From assembly GCF_001273755.1 (NCBI RefSeq), contig NZ_LGYA01000005.1:471842-535841 (forward strand): a stretch of DNA of 64,000 nucleotides. Direction: 5' to 3'. The stretch is from Peribacillus butanolivorans. Lineage in GTDB: Bacteria > Bacillota > Bacilli > Bacillales > DSM-1321. The translations under genes and the position numbers were made by a program. Under the pieces are notes generated by a model. The model did not search any database, had not been told where the DNA came from, and worked only from the letters and a program-made list of their open reading frames with translations. Shown here one piece after another: positions 47,980 through 56,414 of this stretch (positions within the stretch are counted from its first letter, which is position 1; the number at the start of each line of letters is the position of its first letter).

Positions 47980-49875
47980 TTATTCTGGTGTTTGGTTGAT
48001 ATCTTTCCAAATCAACACATGCGAGTACGTGAATAAATTGATTGAAGATTGGATGGCGTGTCTTTTCCAATCCAAACCCCTGTTGTGTAGTTTGCAGTCA
48101 GACCGACAAACCAAATGTCTTTAACGTCATTGGTCGTTCCGGTTTTTCCACCGATATAATCCGTTGGAAAGTATGCTTTACGCGCCGTCCCGTTTACGGT
48201 TACTTCATGGAGGAGCTGCCGCATCTTGCTCACCGTGTCCCTGTTCCATATCTCCTTTGGTTTGTCCTTCCTAGATGGAGATTGTAAAGGAATGTACTTA
48301 AACTATAGAAGCAAGTTAGTGGAACAAGGGTTTCTTGAATTTGTATGGAATATATTACCTTGAAAGGTCTGGTGTTGATGTAATATTCACATTGTTCTTA
48401 ACCAGACAGTATAAAACATTCAGGGGGAGATTAAAATGTCATTAAAAGCAGGAGATATAATTACGTTTGAACGAACTTTTACAGTAAGGGATGTTGAATT
48501 ATTTACTGAGATTTCAGGTGATGAGGGGATTCATCATATAACCCCAGATGAACAAGGAAGACTTGTAATTCAAGGGTTATTAACGGCGACTCTGCCAACA
48601 AAAATAGCTGGAGATAATAATGTACTGGCTCGTAGTACGAATTTTGAGTTTTTAAGACCTGTTTTTACGGGAGATACAATAATTTGTAAAGTTAAAATTG
48701 AAAAATACGAAAGGCAAGAAAATAATAGAACAGCTTTTATTGCATCTTTTTTATGTGAAAATCAGAATAAAAAAGAAGTATTGAAAGGGGATGTTTCAGG
48801 CGTAATTCTTTAAACTTTCTTCAACTAAAGGGAGCGATTGTGGAAGAACATATTTACAAATGATCAAACTTTTTTATAAATGCCAAACTTAAATCTGCTG
48901 GAAAAGAATCCATTTTGATCAAACTTTATTTTAAAACCACAATTTTTAAAGTGACCATTCCATAGCTGCCACAGCTGTAATTTTTCGGGAAATAGCTGGC
49001 TCCGCTTATAAGTTGAGTAATATCCGCATCTGTTTCTTCAATATAGGGGGCATAATCAAGAAGTGGCTTAATGGCTGATCCTGGCTGTCTATAACTTTGG
49101 TATGCCCGATTAAAAGAATTTTTTTTATAATCTTTTCCCCCAATCAAAGAGACAAGCTCGTGCGTATGATGCTGTATAACCACTATAGCTCCCTCGATAT
49201 CATTGACACCGATTTTTGACTGTATAGCAGTCTTGGACAGGGTTTGCAGCTTAGTATCGAGTGGGGTATGGATGGTTACACCGGAGTTCAAAAGCTTTTC
49301 GCCCCTTTTATTCAGCTCGACTTCCGCCTGCTGACGTGTAGCTTCATCAGAACTTTGCAAAGACTTTGTGAGACCTTCAGAGGATGCCACCAGGTTTTTC
49401 AATTCCTGATGAGTATATGTCACATAATCGGGATATAAGTCGACCGAGGTGGACAAGTCTAATTTAATCGTATTTTTGATAAGCTTTTCATACTCGTTCT
49501 GTTTTAATTTACCTTCTGCGACCATTTGCTTTAGAATCCGTTCCTGTCGCTTTTTCGTTTTATCAAAATGTTTAAGAGGATTATAGAGTTCGGGATTATT
49601 AGGAATCGCTGCTAGGAATGACAATTCGGCTTTTGATAACACCGCAGTTGGTTTACTGAAATAAAACTGGGAAGGTCCGTAAACTCCATTATGGAAATAA
49701 ATAGCGTTCATATATAACTCAATGATTTCTGATTTCGATTTTTTCAATAGGACTTCTCTCGTCGAGAACATGATAGGCAGATTGGGTTATAGACCACTCT
49801 TTATAGGAAAAAAACGAAAATGGATAAAGCAGGAAATAAGGAGAAAATCGTGATATAACCAAGATACGTGCGCAT
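47980..49875 (-). pseudogene. pbpD: Broken class A penicillin-binding protein (PbpD/PBP4-like), split by a MaoC gene
   Basis: Pieces in order on the minus strand: an N-terminal membrane segment with a good ribosome site from 49875 (RTYLGYITIFSLFPALSIF); a jump that removes most of the GT51 domain; 49771-48926 with SEIIELYMNAIYF, LAAIPNNPELYNPLKHFD and transpeptidase SxxK (PGSAIKPLLDY); then a gap of about 690 bases filled by another gene; then 48233-48000 with GGKTGTTNDVKDIWFVGL; and a frameshift before the true tail (LIWKDINQTPE, stop 47980). The SxN motif is lost. Next to kapD and kapB as pbpD is in B. subtilis. Confidence 0.85.
48436..48813 (+). CDS. MaoC-like hotdog hydratase-type protein inside the PBP relic
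   Basis: Intact 125-residue frame with ribosome site GGGGGAG, opposite in strand to the disrupted gene. The fold pattern fits MaoC-like hydratases: FTVRDVELFTEISGDEGIHHITPDEQGR, GLLTATLPTKIAG and PVFTGDTIICKVKIEKYE. The usual SGDxNPIH signature is altered to SGDEGIHH. A GTCTGGT/ACCAGAC repeat (48367-48373, 48401-48407) lies upstream. Probably brought in with the insertion. Confidence 0.75.
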   Translation: MSLKAGDIITFERTFTVRDVELFTEISGDEGIHHITPDEQGRLVIQGLLTATLPTKIAGDNNVLARSTNFEFLRPVFTGDTIICKVKIEKYERQENNRTAFIASFLCENQNKKEVLKGDVSGVIL

Positions 49876-50076
49876 AGTTCAACTTCCTAACTAATATATT
49901 TTTAGTATGTTTATGGAAAAGTATAGGGAATAAAGGATGGTACTTTCGATTTATGAATCCATCATAATCCAATTTAGGAAGACTATAAAGAGTTTTACAA
50001 GAAATTAGGAATCGTCAGCCGCAGTGTCACAGCATATCTAGGGTAGTAAAATCCAATAAAAACTTTCTAAATCTTC

Positions 50077-50085
50077 TGTTATAAT
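50077..50085 (+). promoter_or_regulatory. Extended -10 promoter of kapD
   Basis: TGTTATAAT is a TGnTATAAT extended -10, 74 bases before kapD. No good -35. Confidence 0.45.
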
Positions 50086-50102
50086 ATTCTCATGAGAATA
50101 TT
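50083..50102. promoter_or_regulatory. Perfect 20-base palindrome over the kapD promoter
   Basis: AATATTCTCATGAGAATATT reads the same on both strands and covers the -10 end and predicted start site, a typical repressor position. It is not a clear Fur, PerR or LexA box. Confidence 0.55.
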
Positions 50103-50158
50103 GAAAACCAAATTTTGGTTGGTGTGAAGATGTCAGGAATAAGAAGGGGGTCATAAAA

Positions 50159-50782
50159 ATGGAGGAACAACAGCAATATATATTCATTGATTTTGAATTT
50201 ACGATGCCTGAAGGAAAAGCGAATCCAGTAGGGTTTTATCCGGAAATTATTGAGGTCGGTTTAGTTTCAGTTATAAATGAGACAATCCAAGAACAGTTCT
50301 CTTCCTTTGTTAACCCGTTGAAATTTCCAGCCTTAACGGGAAGATGTAAGAAATTCTTGAATATCACCCAAAATCAGGTGGACCGGGGGATTTCATTTGA
50401 AGAGTTGGTTTCTTTATTGAAGAAAATAGATGAGCAAGCTCCATCGACAATTGTGACTTGGGGAAATATGGACATGAAGGTACTACGGCAGAACTGTCAG
50501 AAATCAGGATTAAAGTTTCCTTTTTCCGGGAAACAAGTGGATCTTTGCTTGGAATACAAACGCTTTTTCGGAGATCAAAATCAAACCGGATTATGGAAGG
50601 CTGTACAGGCCTATGGTAAAGAAGGGACAGGCAAGCATCACAGAGCCCTTGATGATGCGATTACGACCTATAACATCTTTAAGTTAGTCGAGAAAGATAA
50701 GAGTTATATGCAAAATCATGAACCGACGACAATTGGCGATCGCATTGATTTATCGAAGGTATTGAATCATTTAGCGTTATAA
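50159..50782 (+). CDS. kapD: KapD, DEDDh 3'-5' exonuclease-like sporulation regulator
   Basis: ERI-1-like exonuclease fold of 207 residues: D11 and E13 (IDFEFT), D105 (WGNMD), and HxAxxD as H161 to D166. All DEDDh residues are present, so nuclease activity is possible. In B. subtilis KapD inhibits the KinA branch of the sporulation phosphorelay. GGGGGTC precedes the ATG by eight bases. Convergent with kapB. Confidence 0.93.
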   Translation: MEEQQQYIFIDFEFTMPEGKANPVGFYPEIIEVGLVSVINETIQEQFSSFVNPLKFPALTGRCKKFLNITQNQVDRGISFEELVSLLKKIDEQAPSTIVTWGNMDMKVLRQNCQKSGLKFPFSGKQVDLCLEYKRFFGDQNQTGLWKAVQAYGKEGTGKHHRALDDAITTYNIFKLVEKDKSYMQNHEPTTIGDRIDLSKVLNHLAL

Positions 50783-50816
50783 AAGCCAAATCAATTACTA
50801 CTGATTTGGCTTTTAT
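50780..50816. terminator. Bidirectional terminator between kapD and kapB
   Basis: AAAAGCCAAATCA (50781-50793) with TGATTTGGCTTTT (50802-50814). Confidence 0.92.
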
Positions 50817-50822
50817 CATGCT

Positions 50823-51209
50823 TTATTTGAAATAATCCGCTGCTAACTCTTCAAGTAACTGTAAGCTTTTATTATTCCATTCTGTGTGGACTTCGCTTAA
50901 AGTTCGTGCCATATTCTCAACAGCTTCTCTTAATGATTCCTTATACTCAGGAATTTCCTCTTCAAAGACCCTGACCATATTCTTCGGTACATTGGTTCTC
51001 TCGCGGAATGCAAGTGCACGACGTTGATGAAACATGGAAACTTCTGTTTGCTTCGGGTTATGAAGATCTCCCTGCATGGGATGCTTCACAACTGCCAACA
51101 CTTTTACAAGATATGAAGTAGGCCTGATATCATTGATTTCGCCGATGTATTTCCCTGTTTTATATATGGCAGTAACCTTGTCGCCAATGTTAAATTCCTG
51201 TTCGGACAT
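50823..51209 (-). CDS. kapB: KapB, kinase-B signalling protein
   Basis: A 128-residue protein matching KapB: SH3-like N-terminal half (FNIGDKVTAIYKTGKYIGEI), conserved HPMQGDLHNP and FHQRRALAFRERTNVP, and a helical C-terminus. B. subtilis KapB is required for KinB to act and is called a lipoprotein, but this sequence has no signal peptide and no lipobox. Start ATG follows AGGTGG. Confidence 0.92.
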   Translation of the reverse strand: MSEQEFNIGDKVTAIYKTGKYIGEINDIRPTSYLVKVLAVVKHPMQGDLHNPKQTEVSMFHQRRALAFRERTNVPKNMVRVFEEEIPEYKESLREAVENMARTLSEVHTEWNNKSLQLLEELAADYFK

Positions 51210-51387
51210 TTTTCATCCACCTTTCTTTTAGCTTCCTTCATGATACATAAGAACACCGATTTTTCACAGCGAATTTGTTTAATTTCGCAAAGATGCTTTT
51301 TTCACAAAAATCGTGTAAAGTGTACAAATGAAGGTTGAAAATGGAGATGTAAGCCATTTTATTTAAAAAAGAAAGAGGTTATGAACT

Positions 51388-51978
51388 GTGACAAACTTTC
51401 CACAATTAACAAACGAAGTATTGGAAAATGAAAAAGCGGTCATTATGCAAACAACGCAAGGTGATATTAAAATTAAACTGTTTCCCGAACTGGCTCCAAA
51501 AACAGTAGAAAACTTCTTAACACATGCTGAAAACGGTTACTATGAAGGGATTATATTCCATCGTGTCATCAAAGATTTCATGCTTCAAGGCGGTGATCCT
51601 ACAGGAACTGGAATGGGTGGTGAAAGTATTTGGGGCGCTCCATTTGAAGACGAGTTCTCTATGCAATTATTCAATCTGCGAGGAGCTCTTTCCATGGCGA
51701 ATGCAGGCCCAGGAACAAATGGCAGCCAATTCTTCGTTGTTCAAGCACAGCACGTAGACAGCAGAATGGGTGAACAAATGAAGCAAGCCGGTTATCCGGA
51801 AGAAATCATTAACGCTTATATGGAACAAGGCGGCACACCATGGCTTGACCATAAACACTCTGTCTTTGGACAAGTTATCGAAGGCATGGATGTTGTTGAT
51901 ACGATTGCTAACGTAGAGACAGTTGCCGGAGACAAACCAGCTGTTGACGTAGTCATTAAGGGTATTACCATTTTATAA
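51388..51978 (+). CDS. ppiB: Peptidyl-prolyl isomerase, cyclophilin type
   Basis: Cytosolic cyclophilin of 196 residues with the active-site segment [39 protein letters not shown]-like core ([16 protein letters not shown]) and [16 protein letters not shown]. An insertion around 130-150 ([18 protein letters not shown]) is known in Bacillus forms. GTG start eight bases after AAAGAGGT; the nearby ATG at 51381 is out of frame. A decayed second copy of its 3' end lies at 53498-53634. Confidence 0.95.
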   Translation: MTNFPQLTNEVLENEKAVIMQTTQGDIKIKLFPELAPKTVENFLTHAENGYYEGIIFHRVIKDFMLQGGDPTGTGMGGESIWGAPFEDEFSMQLFNLRGALSMANAGPGTNGSQFFVVQAQHVDSRMGEQMKQAGYPEEIINAYMEQGGTPWLDHKHSVFGQVIEGMDVVDTIANVETVAGDKPAVDVVIKGITIL

Positions 51979-52020
51979 TCGTCAAAATCAAACGAGGGGC
52001 TTGATGCCTCTCGTTTTTAC
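51886..52020 (+). repeat. Direct repeat copy 1 (ppiB 3' end plus terminator)
   Basis: The last 90-odd bases of ppiB and its terminator. It is nearly matched by 53498-53634, most closely from GACGTAGTCAT to TAATCGTCAAA. Confidence 0.8.
51988..52020 (+). terminator. Terminator of ppiB
   Basis: AAACGAGGG and CCTCTCGTTT arms; the same stem is repeated at 53602-53634. Confidence 0.85.
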
Positions 52021-52052
52021 TAGCGTTCCAATCTTTCCTTCGTTTAACAATG

Positions 52053-52562
52053 TTATTTTGTCAACATCGATGCATAATTTTTTTTATCTTGATAAGCATG
52101 TAATTTTACCATTGCAAATCTTGCAATTGGTTGAATCACTAAACTCTCAGCTATAAGTACGATTAAGAAATTTCTTGGCCAATTCGTTAAAAATCTACTA
52201 AATATTTCTGAACTAATACCGTTTCCTACGATATCCCCAATAAGCGTCATGCACGCTGACATTCCCAATACAGTGAATAAGATCCTAAATAAAATCTTTG
52301 CATTAAAGCTATCTGCTGGTTCTGTAAATTTCCCAACTAATTTTTCTGCAATAGGACCTATGACTACCGGTTCCATAATCATCGCAATAATCCACATAAT
52401 CGGTAACGTTTTAAGTATCAGTAATACAACATTCCCATCTAATTTTTCTGAAATTAGAATGATACTTAGTGTTGTCATCAACAAAACAGTCAGCGTACAA
52501 ATGATACCGCCGTACAACGCTCCTTCTTTACCGTTTCTAGGTAATCTTGTTTCTAGTTTCAT
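52053..52562 (-). CDS. DUF2798-type four-helix membrane protein
   Basis: A 169-residue protein made of two similar halves, each with two membrane spans separated by a short loop (EPVVIGPIAEKLVGKFTEP in the first, NFLIVLIAESLVIQPIARF in the second), as in DUF2798 proteins. Function unknown. The ATG at 52562 follows AAAGGAAG. It sits downstream of the TetR gene on the same strand and is likely its target. Confidence 0.8.
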   Translation of the reverse strand: MKLETRLPRNGKEGALYGGIICTLTVLLMTTLSIILISEKLDGNVVLLILKTLPIMWIIAMIMEPVVIGPIAEKLVGKFTEPADSFNAKILFRILFTVLGMSACMTLIGDIVGNGISSEIFSRFLTNWPRNFLIVLIAESLVIQPIARFAMVKLHAYQDKKNYASMLTK

Positions 52563-52741
52563 TTTTTTCTTCCTTTCCAAAAAAGTATTTCAGATAGTAT
52601 CAATACATGATTTAGTGCTTTAAAAGCATTTACATCACAAATGCTAAGGCAATATTTAATACGGATTCACTAAAAAGTCCAACAAGTCAGCTACTAAAAG
52701 AGAGCCATTATAGACCCTGTTTAGATTTGTTTATTCACTTA

Positions 52742-53302
52742 TTAATACGAATTTAATAAATTTGGTAATACCTGTGAAATCATTTTTAGTGGATCACTTG
52801 TTTTTTTTGTTAAACAAAGCATAATAGCACCTTCAATAGAAGCTGTCATCATTAGAGAAATTGAATCAGTTGTTTCTTTCGAAAAACCATCTGCTATTAA
52901 CTTGTTCGAATAAATCTCTTGAATATTTGTGAAAGATTGATCACAGGCATTTCTGACTGGTTCACTTAGTGATCCCATTTCGCTAACGATGCTGCTAAAT
53001 GTATAACCAGTAATCATCCCATCTCGATCATATTGAACGATCAATTCCTCAATCATCGCTTGTGTAGCTGCTTGAGTAGACGGATAATTTTGAAAAATTT
53101 CTTCCATATGCGTTGTAATTGCTTCATTTAATGAATGAAGACAAGCGATGAGTAATTCTTCTTTTCCGTTTGGAAAGTGGTGATAAAGCGAACCTTTTGA
53201 AATGTTACATGCTTTTAAAATTTCGTTTAATCCTACTCCCAAATATCCTTTTTTCTGGAAAAGACTTGTCGCGATGTCGATTATCCGCGATTTCGTATCC
53301 AT
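52742..53302 (-). CDS. TetR-family repressor
   Basis: A 186-residue TetR protein. HTH at about 1-45 (DIATSLFQKKGYLGVGLNEI then ISKGSLYHHFPNGKEEL) of the YxaF/LmrA subgroup; the rest is the ligand and dimer domain. The ATG at 53302 follows GGAGGGTG. An imperfect palindrome at 53319-53332 overlaps its own start site, suggesting autorepression together with the DUF2798 gene. Confidence 0.9.
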   Translation of the reverse strand: MDTKSRIIDIATSLFQKKGYLGVGLNEILKACNISKGSLYHHFPNGKEELLIACLHSLNEAITTHMEEIFQNYPSTQAATQAMIEELIVQYDRDGMITGYTFSSIVSEMGSLSEPVRNACDQSFTNIQEIYSNKLIADGFSKETTDSISLMMTASIEGAIMLCLTKKTSDPLKMISQVLPNLLNSY

Positions 53303-53318
53303 AATAAACACCCTCCAT

Positions 53319-53332
53319 ACCAACCGGTCTGT
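53319..53332. promoter_or_regulatory. Probable TetR operator
   Basis: ACCAACCGGTCTGT is palindromic at 10 of 14 positions, centred on CCGG, like the ACCGGT-type boxes of LmrA/YxaF regulators. It covers the predicted +1. Confidence 0.5.
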
Positions 53333-53337
53333 TTTTA

Positions 53338-53367
53338 AATATATCAAAATAACATTTTATAAGTCAA
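53338..53367 (-). promoter_or_regulatory. Sigma-A promoter of the TetR gene
   Basis: On the minus strand TTGACT (53367-53362), 18 bases, TATATT (53343-53338). Confidence 0.6.
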
Positions 53368-53497
53368 GACATTTTTAACTCTCTAACAGTAATGGTTTTC
53401 ACGATTTATACACAATTATTGGTGTATCCCTAAAAAACTTTTTCCTTCTACCCTTCCTCAAACCACTTCAAAATATCCTTCTATTTCACCTTACTTA

Positions 53498-53634
53498 ATG
53501 GATGTTGTCGACATGATCGCTAACGTTGAGCAGTGGCTGGAGATAAACCAGCTGTAGACGTAGTCATCAAGGGTATTACCATTTAATAATCGTCAAAGGG
53601 AAGCGAGGGGTTTGATACCTCTCGTTTTTTTAAG
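53498..53634 (+). pseudogene. Decayed duplicate of the ppiB 3' end with terminator (repeat copy 2)
   Basis: Starts ATGGATGTTGTCGAC and runs through GCTAACGTTGAG, a small deletion, GACGTAGTCATCAAGG and GGTATTACCATTTAAT to a second AGCGAGGGG/CCTCTCGTT terminator. Compared with ppiB it has a frameshift and substitutions. No upstream ppiB sequence exists, so this is only a 3' fragment. Confidence 0.85.
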
Positions 53635-53723
53635 TTTTAGTGGATTTGGCCCACTAGTGGATTGTTCTGGTAATTGTTATAATGACATAAAGAAGTTATT
53701 TTCTATCAGGAAGGATGTATCGG

Positions 53724-53948
53724 ATGGACTTTCTTAATCATACTTTATTAGGTTTGTTTCTTTACTTTCCAGAGGACAAGACTGAATATATCTCGGCAGG
53801 TATAACATGTTTCATCTTTTTAATTGCAGCTGTTTTTACGATGCGAGCCATCATAAAATATTCAAAAAAAGAAGAAATGAAAACAAAACAATTTGAAGAT
53901 GAAGTCACTAAAAGAAATCAACGCATAAAGGATGATTCTCTTTCTTAA
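53724..53948 (+). CDS. Small single-span membrane protein, unknown
   Basis: Seventy-four residues with one hydrophobic helix (about 27-45) followed by a strongly charged tail (KYSKKEEMKTKQFEDEVTKR). I do not recognise a family. The ATG at 53724 lies nine bases after GGAAGG; an ATG at 53715 is too close to that site. It has its own terminator. Confidence 0.65.
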   Translation: MDFLNHTLLGLFLYFPEDKTEYISAGITCFIFLIAAVFTMRAIIKYSKKEEMKTKQFEDEVTKRNQRIKDDSLS

Positions 53949-53952
53949 CCTA

Positions 53953-53993
53953 AAAAAGCTGCGAGCTCATTCATGAGAGATTGCAGTTTTTTA
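53953..53993 (+). terminator. Terminator after the small membrane protein
   Basis: AAAAAGCTGC with GCAGTTTTTT around a GAGCTCAT/ATGAGA inner stem. Confidence 0.7.
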
Positions 53994-54158
53994 TTATATT
54001 CTATTGGTAATTTGAACATTAATTATCCCGTTATGAATGGGATTCGATTTTGATAATAGGTTGTAAAGTCCCTGTATACATAATAAACTGTTCCTTTATC
54101 AGCATAAGCATTTTATACTATAAGGATATAGATAGAATTTTTGGGGGCGTAAATTGTT

Positions 54159-54635
54159 ATGCAAATCGTAGCTAAAAGAATGATTGCGGCAGATACGGTT
54201 AAGAGTTTTTTCATGCAGCATTGGGAAACGACTCAAGTCGTTTTTTCTAGAGGCTTGTTTCATTATGCAGAACTTGAGGGATTTGGGGTGATGGATGAGA
54301 ATGAAAAAATCACGGGATTAGGGACATATAAAATGGCCAATCAGGTATGTCAGATCATTTCTTTGAATAGTGAGCACGAGAAGCAAGGTGTGGGCTCATC
54401 GTTGCTTTATGTGATAGAAAATATTGCAAAAGAAAAAAATTGCCATACTATTAAAGCGATTACAACCAATGATAATTTACAGGCATTGAAGTTTTTCCAA
54501 AAGCGTGGCTATGTCATTTCAGAAATTGTGAAAAATGCAGTCGAAGAATCAAGGAAAATCAAGCCTGAAATCCCATTTTACAGCTTTGATGGAATTCCGG
54601 TACGAGATGAGATAATACTAGAGAAATTTTTATAA
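54159..54635 (+). CDS. GNAT-family N-acetyltransferase
   Basis: A 158-residue GNAT protein with the acetyl-CoA loop EKQGVGSSLLYVIENIA and TTNDNLQALKFFQKRGYV. Acceptor unknown. Ribosome site TGGGGGCG. Possibly in one transcript with the PH-domain gene 43 bases downstream. Confidence 0.85.
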   Translation: MQIVAKRMIAADTVKSFFMQHWETTQVVFSRGLFHYAELEGFGVMDENEKITGLGTYKMANQVCQIISLNSEHEKQGVGSSLLYVIENIAKEKNCHTIKAITTNDNLQALKFFQKRGYVISEIVKNAVEESRKIKPEIPFYSFDGIPVRDEIILEKFL

Positions 54636-54678
54636 TATGGTAGAATTTAACTGAGTATGAATAGAGGAGGAATGGAAT

Positions 54679-55293
54679 TTGTTTAAGAAAATTGCGGCTG
54701 ATGCACTTGGTCTCAGTGATATCGGAAGTGTGATTAAGCCTGCCGACTATGACAAGGTGGATGCAGATGATTACATCATGCACGAAGATGAGGAAAAAAT
54801 TTATTTCCTGATTAAATCGAAAACCGATGAATACTGTTTTACGAATCAGGCGTTTATCCATTTGGATGGTACAAGTGCCATTAGTAAAAAGCGTACACTT
54901 ACAAGGTATAGCTATAGCCAGCATAATATTTCCAACGTGACCCTTGAAACGGCAGGCACCGTGGATTTAGATGCAGAAATTAAATTTTCGATTGGGGCAA
55001 AAACTTTTTCCATTGATGTTCATAAAAAATTCATCGAAGAATTAAAGGACTTGTTCAAATCACTTGTTAAAATATCGGAAATTTGTCATGAAAATGAGTA
55101 TGCCCTTCAATATGCCCAACAAAGTGTAAACCTTGCTTCTTCCACTTTGAACCAGGTTCGGACTGAAGGAAGTCAAATGGCCGCGAGTTTTAAGGATATT
55201 AATTCCGCTGCTTTTGAATGGTTGATGGACAGCCGGAAAAAGTATCATATTAAAGATTTCGGCTATGTTTTTGAAAAATATATCAATAATTAA
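54679..55293 (+). CDS. PH-domain (bPH_1, YvbH-like) protein
   Basis: A 204-residue protein: N-terminal bacterial PH domain (about 1-125), seen in YCFTNQAFIHLDGTSAISKKRTLTRYSY and FSIGAKTFSIDVHKKF, followed by a helical C-terminal region. Function unknown. TTG start eight bases after GAGGAGG. Similar proteins often occur singly in Bacillus. Confidence 0.8.
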   Translation: MFKKIAADALGLSDIGSVIKPADYDKVDADDYIMHEDEEKIYFLIKSKTDEYCFTNQAFIHLDGTSAISKKRTLTRYSYSQHNISNVTLETAGTVDLDAEIKFSIGAKTFSIDVHKKFIEELKDLFKSLVKISEICHENEYALQYAQQSVNLASSTLNQVRTEGSQMAASFKDINSAAFEWLMDSRKKYHIKDFGYVFEKYINN

Positions 55294-55294
55294 A

Positions 55295-55334
55295 AAAGAG
55301 GCGAACACAGAATGATGTGTCCGCCTTATTTTAT
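55295..55334 (+). terminator. Terminator after the PH-domain gene
   Basis: AAGAGGCGAACACA with TGTGTCCGCCTTATTTT. Confidence 0.75.
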
Positions 55335-55420
55335 TTAAGCCAATCCCCCCACGATCCCCTATTGTTTAGACTTACACGAAAGGTTACGCTTTGATACGGA
55401 TATTGCATCATCATCTGCAT
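55331..55420 (-). CDS. Possible 29-residue peptide or C-terminal relic
   Basis: The frame MQMMMQYPYQSVTFRVSLNN... ends GSWGDWLK. GGTGAG directly abuts the ATG, so it is a poor ribosome site. The frame is open only 10 codons further upstream. It may be a relic. The rest of 55421-55610 shows no gene. Confidence 0.2.
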   Translation of the reverse strand: MQMMMQYPYQSVTFRVSLNNRGSWGDWLK

Positions 55421-55610
55421 CTCACCGAATTGTCCGGAACGATCATGTTAATTAATCCTCTTTGGAAAATCACATGAAAAGCCCATCTTTTTGAATTTTA
55501 TTAGTTTTTGTTCTCTCTCCCGATTTATTCTTGAGGTAAAAAGTACCTTTATGGAATGAAGTAAAGATAGAAATACTAGAGAAAAGAACGATTATGAAAG
55601 GATGTTGCAC

Positions 55611-56366
55611 ATGCTATCTAATCAGCAAATAAAAAGCTTTCAACAGCAATTGCAGCACACAAAGCAGGAGTTGGAAAAGCAATTAAATGACTCGGGTGAC
55701 TTTGGTTTAAGAAGAAGTCAAGATGATTCGACTGGTGAGTTATCGAGCTATGATAATCATCCTGGTGATCAAGGAACAGAATTATATGAGCGTGAAAAAG
55801 ATTTGGCGCTGGGTGAGCATGTCCGAGATGAAATTAGGGATATTAATCGAGCCCTTCAAGCAATTGATGCAGGAGAGTATGGGAAATGTGAAGTTTGTTC
55901 AAAAGAGATTCCTCTTGACCGTTTGAGCATTATCCCGACGACTACCTTTTGTGTCGAACATTCGCCATCTCAAGAAACTTCTGACAATCGGCCGGTAGAA
56001 GAGGAAGTGTTGGGACCTCCATTTGGAAGGTTTGATTATGATGGGCGGGACGAATCGGTTGCATTCGATGCGGAGGATTCATGGCAGGAAGTTGCTAGCT
56101 ATGGAACATCTGAAACGCCTTCTGATTTTGCTTATCCTCCTAACGATTATGAAGATATGTATGTCGAGTCTGAAGAAAATATTGGGTATGTTGAAGATTA
56201 TGAAAATTTTGTTGGCGTGGATATATACGGTAAGGAGATAACGGTCTATCCTAACTCCCAGTATCAAGAATTGAAGGAAACACTTATTGAAGAAAATATA
56301 CAAACATCGATTGGGGATCTGCCTCGTTATGAGCATGATCCATATGTAGAAGAAGAGAAGGACTAA
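55611..56366 (+). CDS. YteA-like TraR/DksA zinc-finger sporulation protein
   Basis: A 251-residue protein: coiled-coil N-terminus (1-90, with SSYDNHPGDQGTELYEREKD, the YteA signature) and a zinc finger with C93, C96, C114 and H117 (CEVC, FCVEH), a C3H variant of the usual C4. The C-terminal 130 residues are acidic and tyrosine-rich. Function unknown; YteA family members are linked to sporulation. ATG at 55611 follows GAAAGGA by eight bases. Confidence 0.82.
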   Translation: MLSNQQIKSFQQQLQHTKQELEKQLNDSGDFGLRRSQDDSTGELSSYDNHPGDQGTELYEREKDLALGEHVRDEIRDINRALQAIDAGEYGKCEVCSKEIPLDRLSIIPTTTFCVEHSPSQETSDNRPVEEEVLGPPFGRFDYDGRDESVAFDAEDSWQEVASYGTSETPSDFAYPPNDYEDMYVESEENIGYVEDYENFVGVDIYGKEITVYPNSQYQELKETLIEENIQTSIGDLPRYEHDPYVEEEKD

Positions 56367-56375
56367 TAGAAAAAA

Positions 56376-56411
56376 GCAAAGAACCAGGCTTCAAACCTGG
56401 TTCTTTGTTAT
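56376..56411. terminator. Bidirectional terminator between the YteA-like gene and patB
   Basis: AAAGAACCAGG (56378-56388) with CCTGGTTCTTT (56396-56406). Confidence 0.92.
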
Positions 56412-56414
56412 TTC

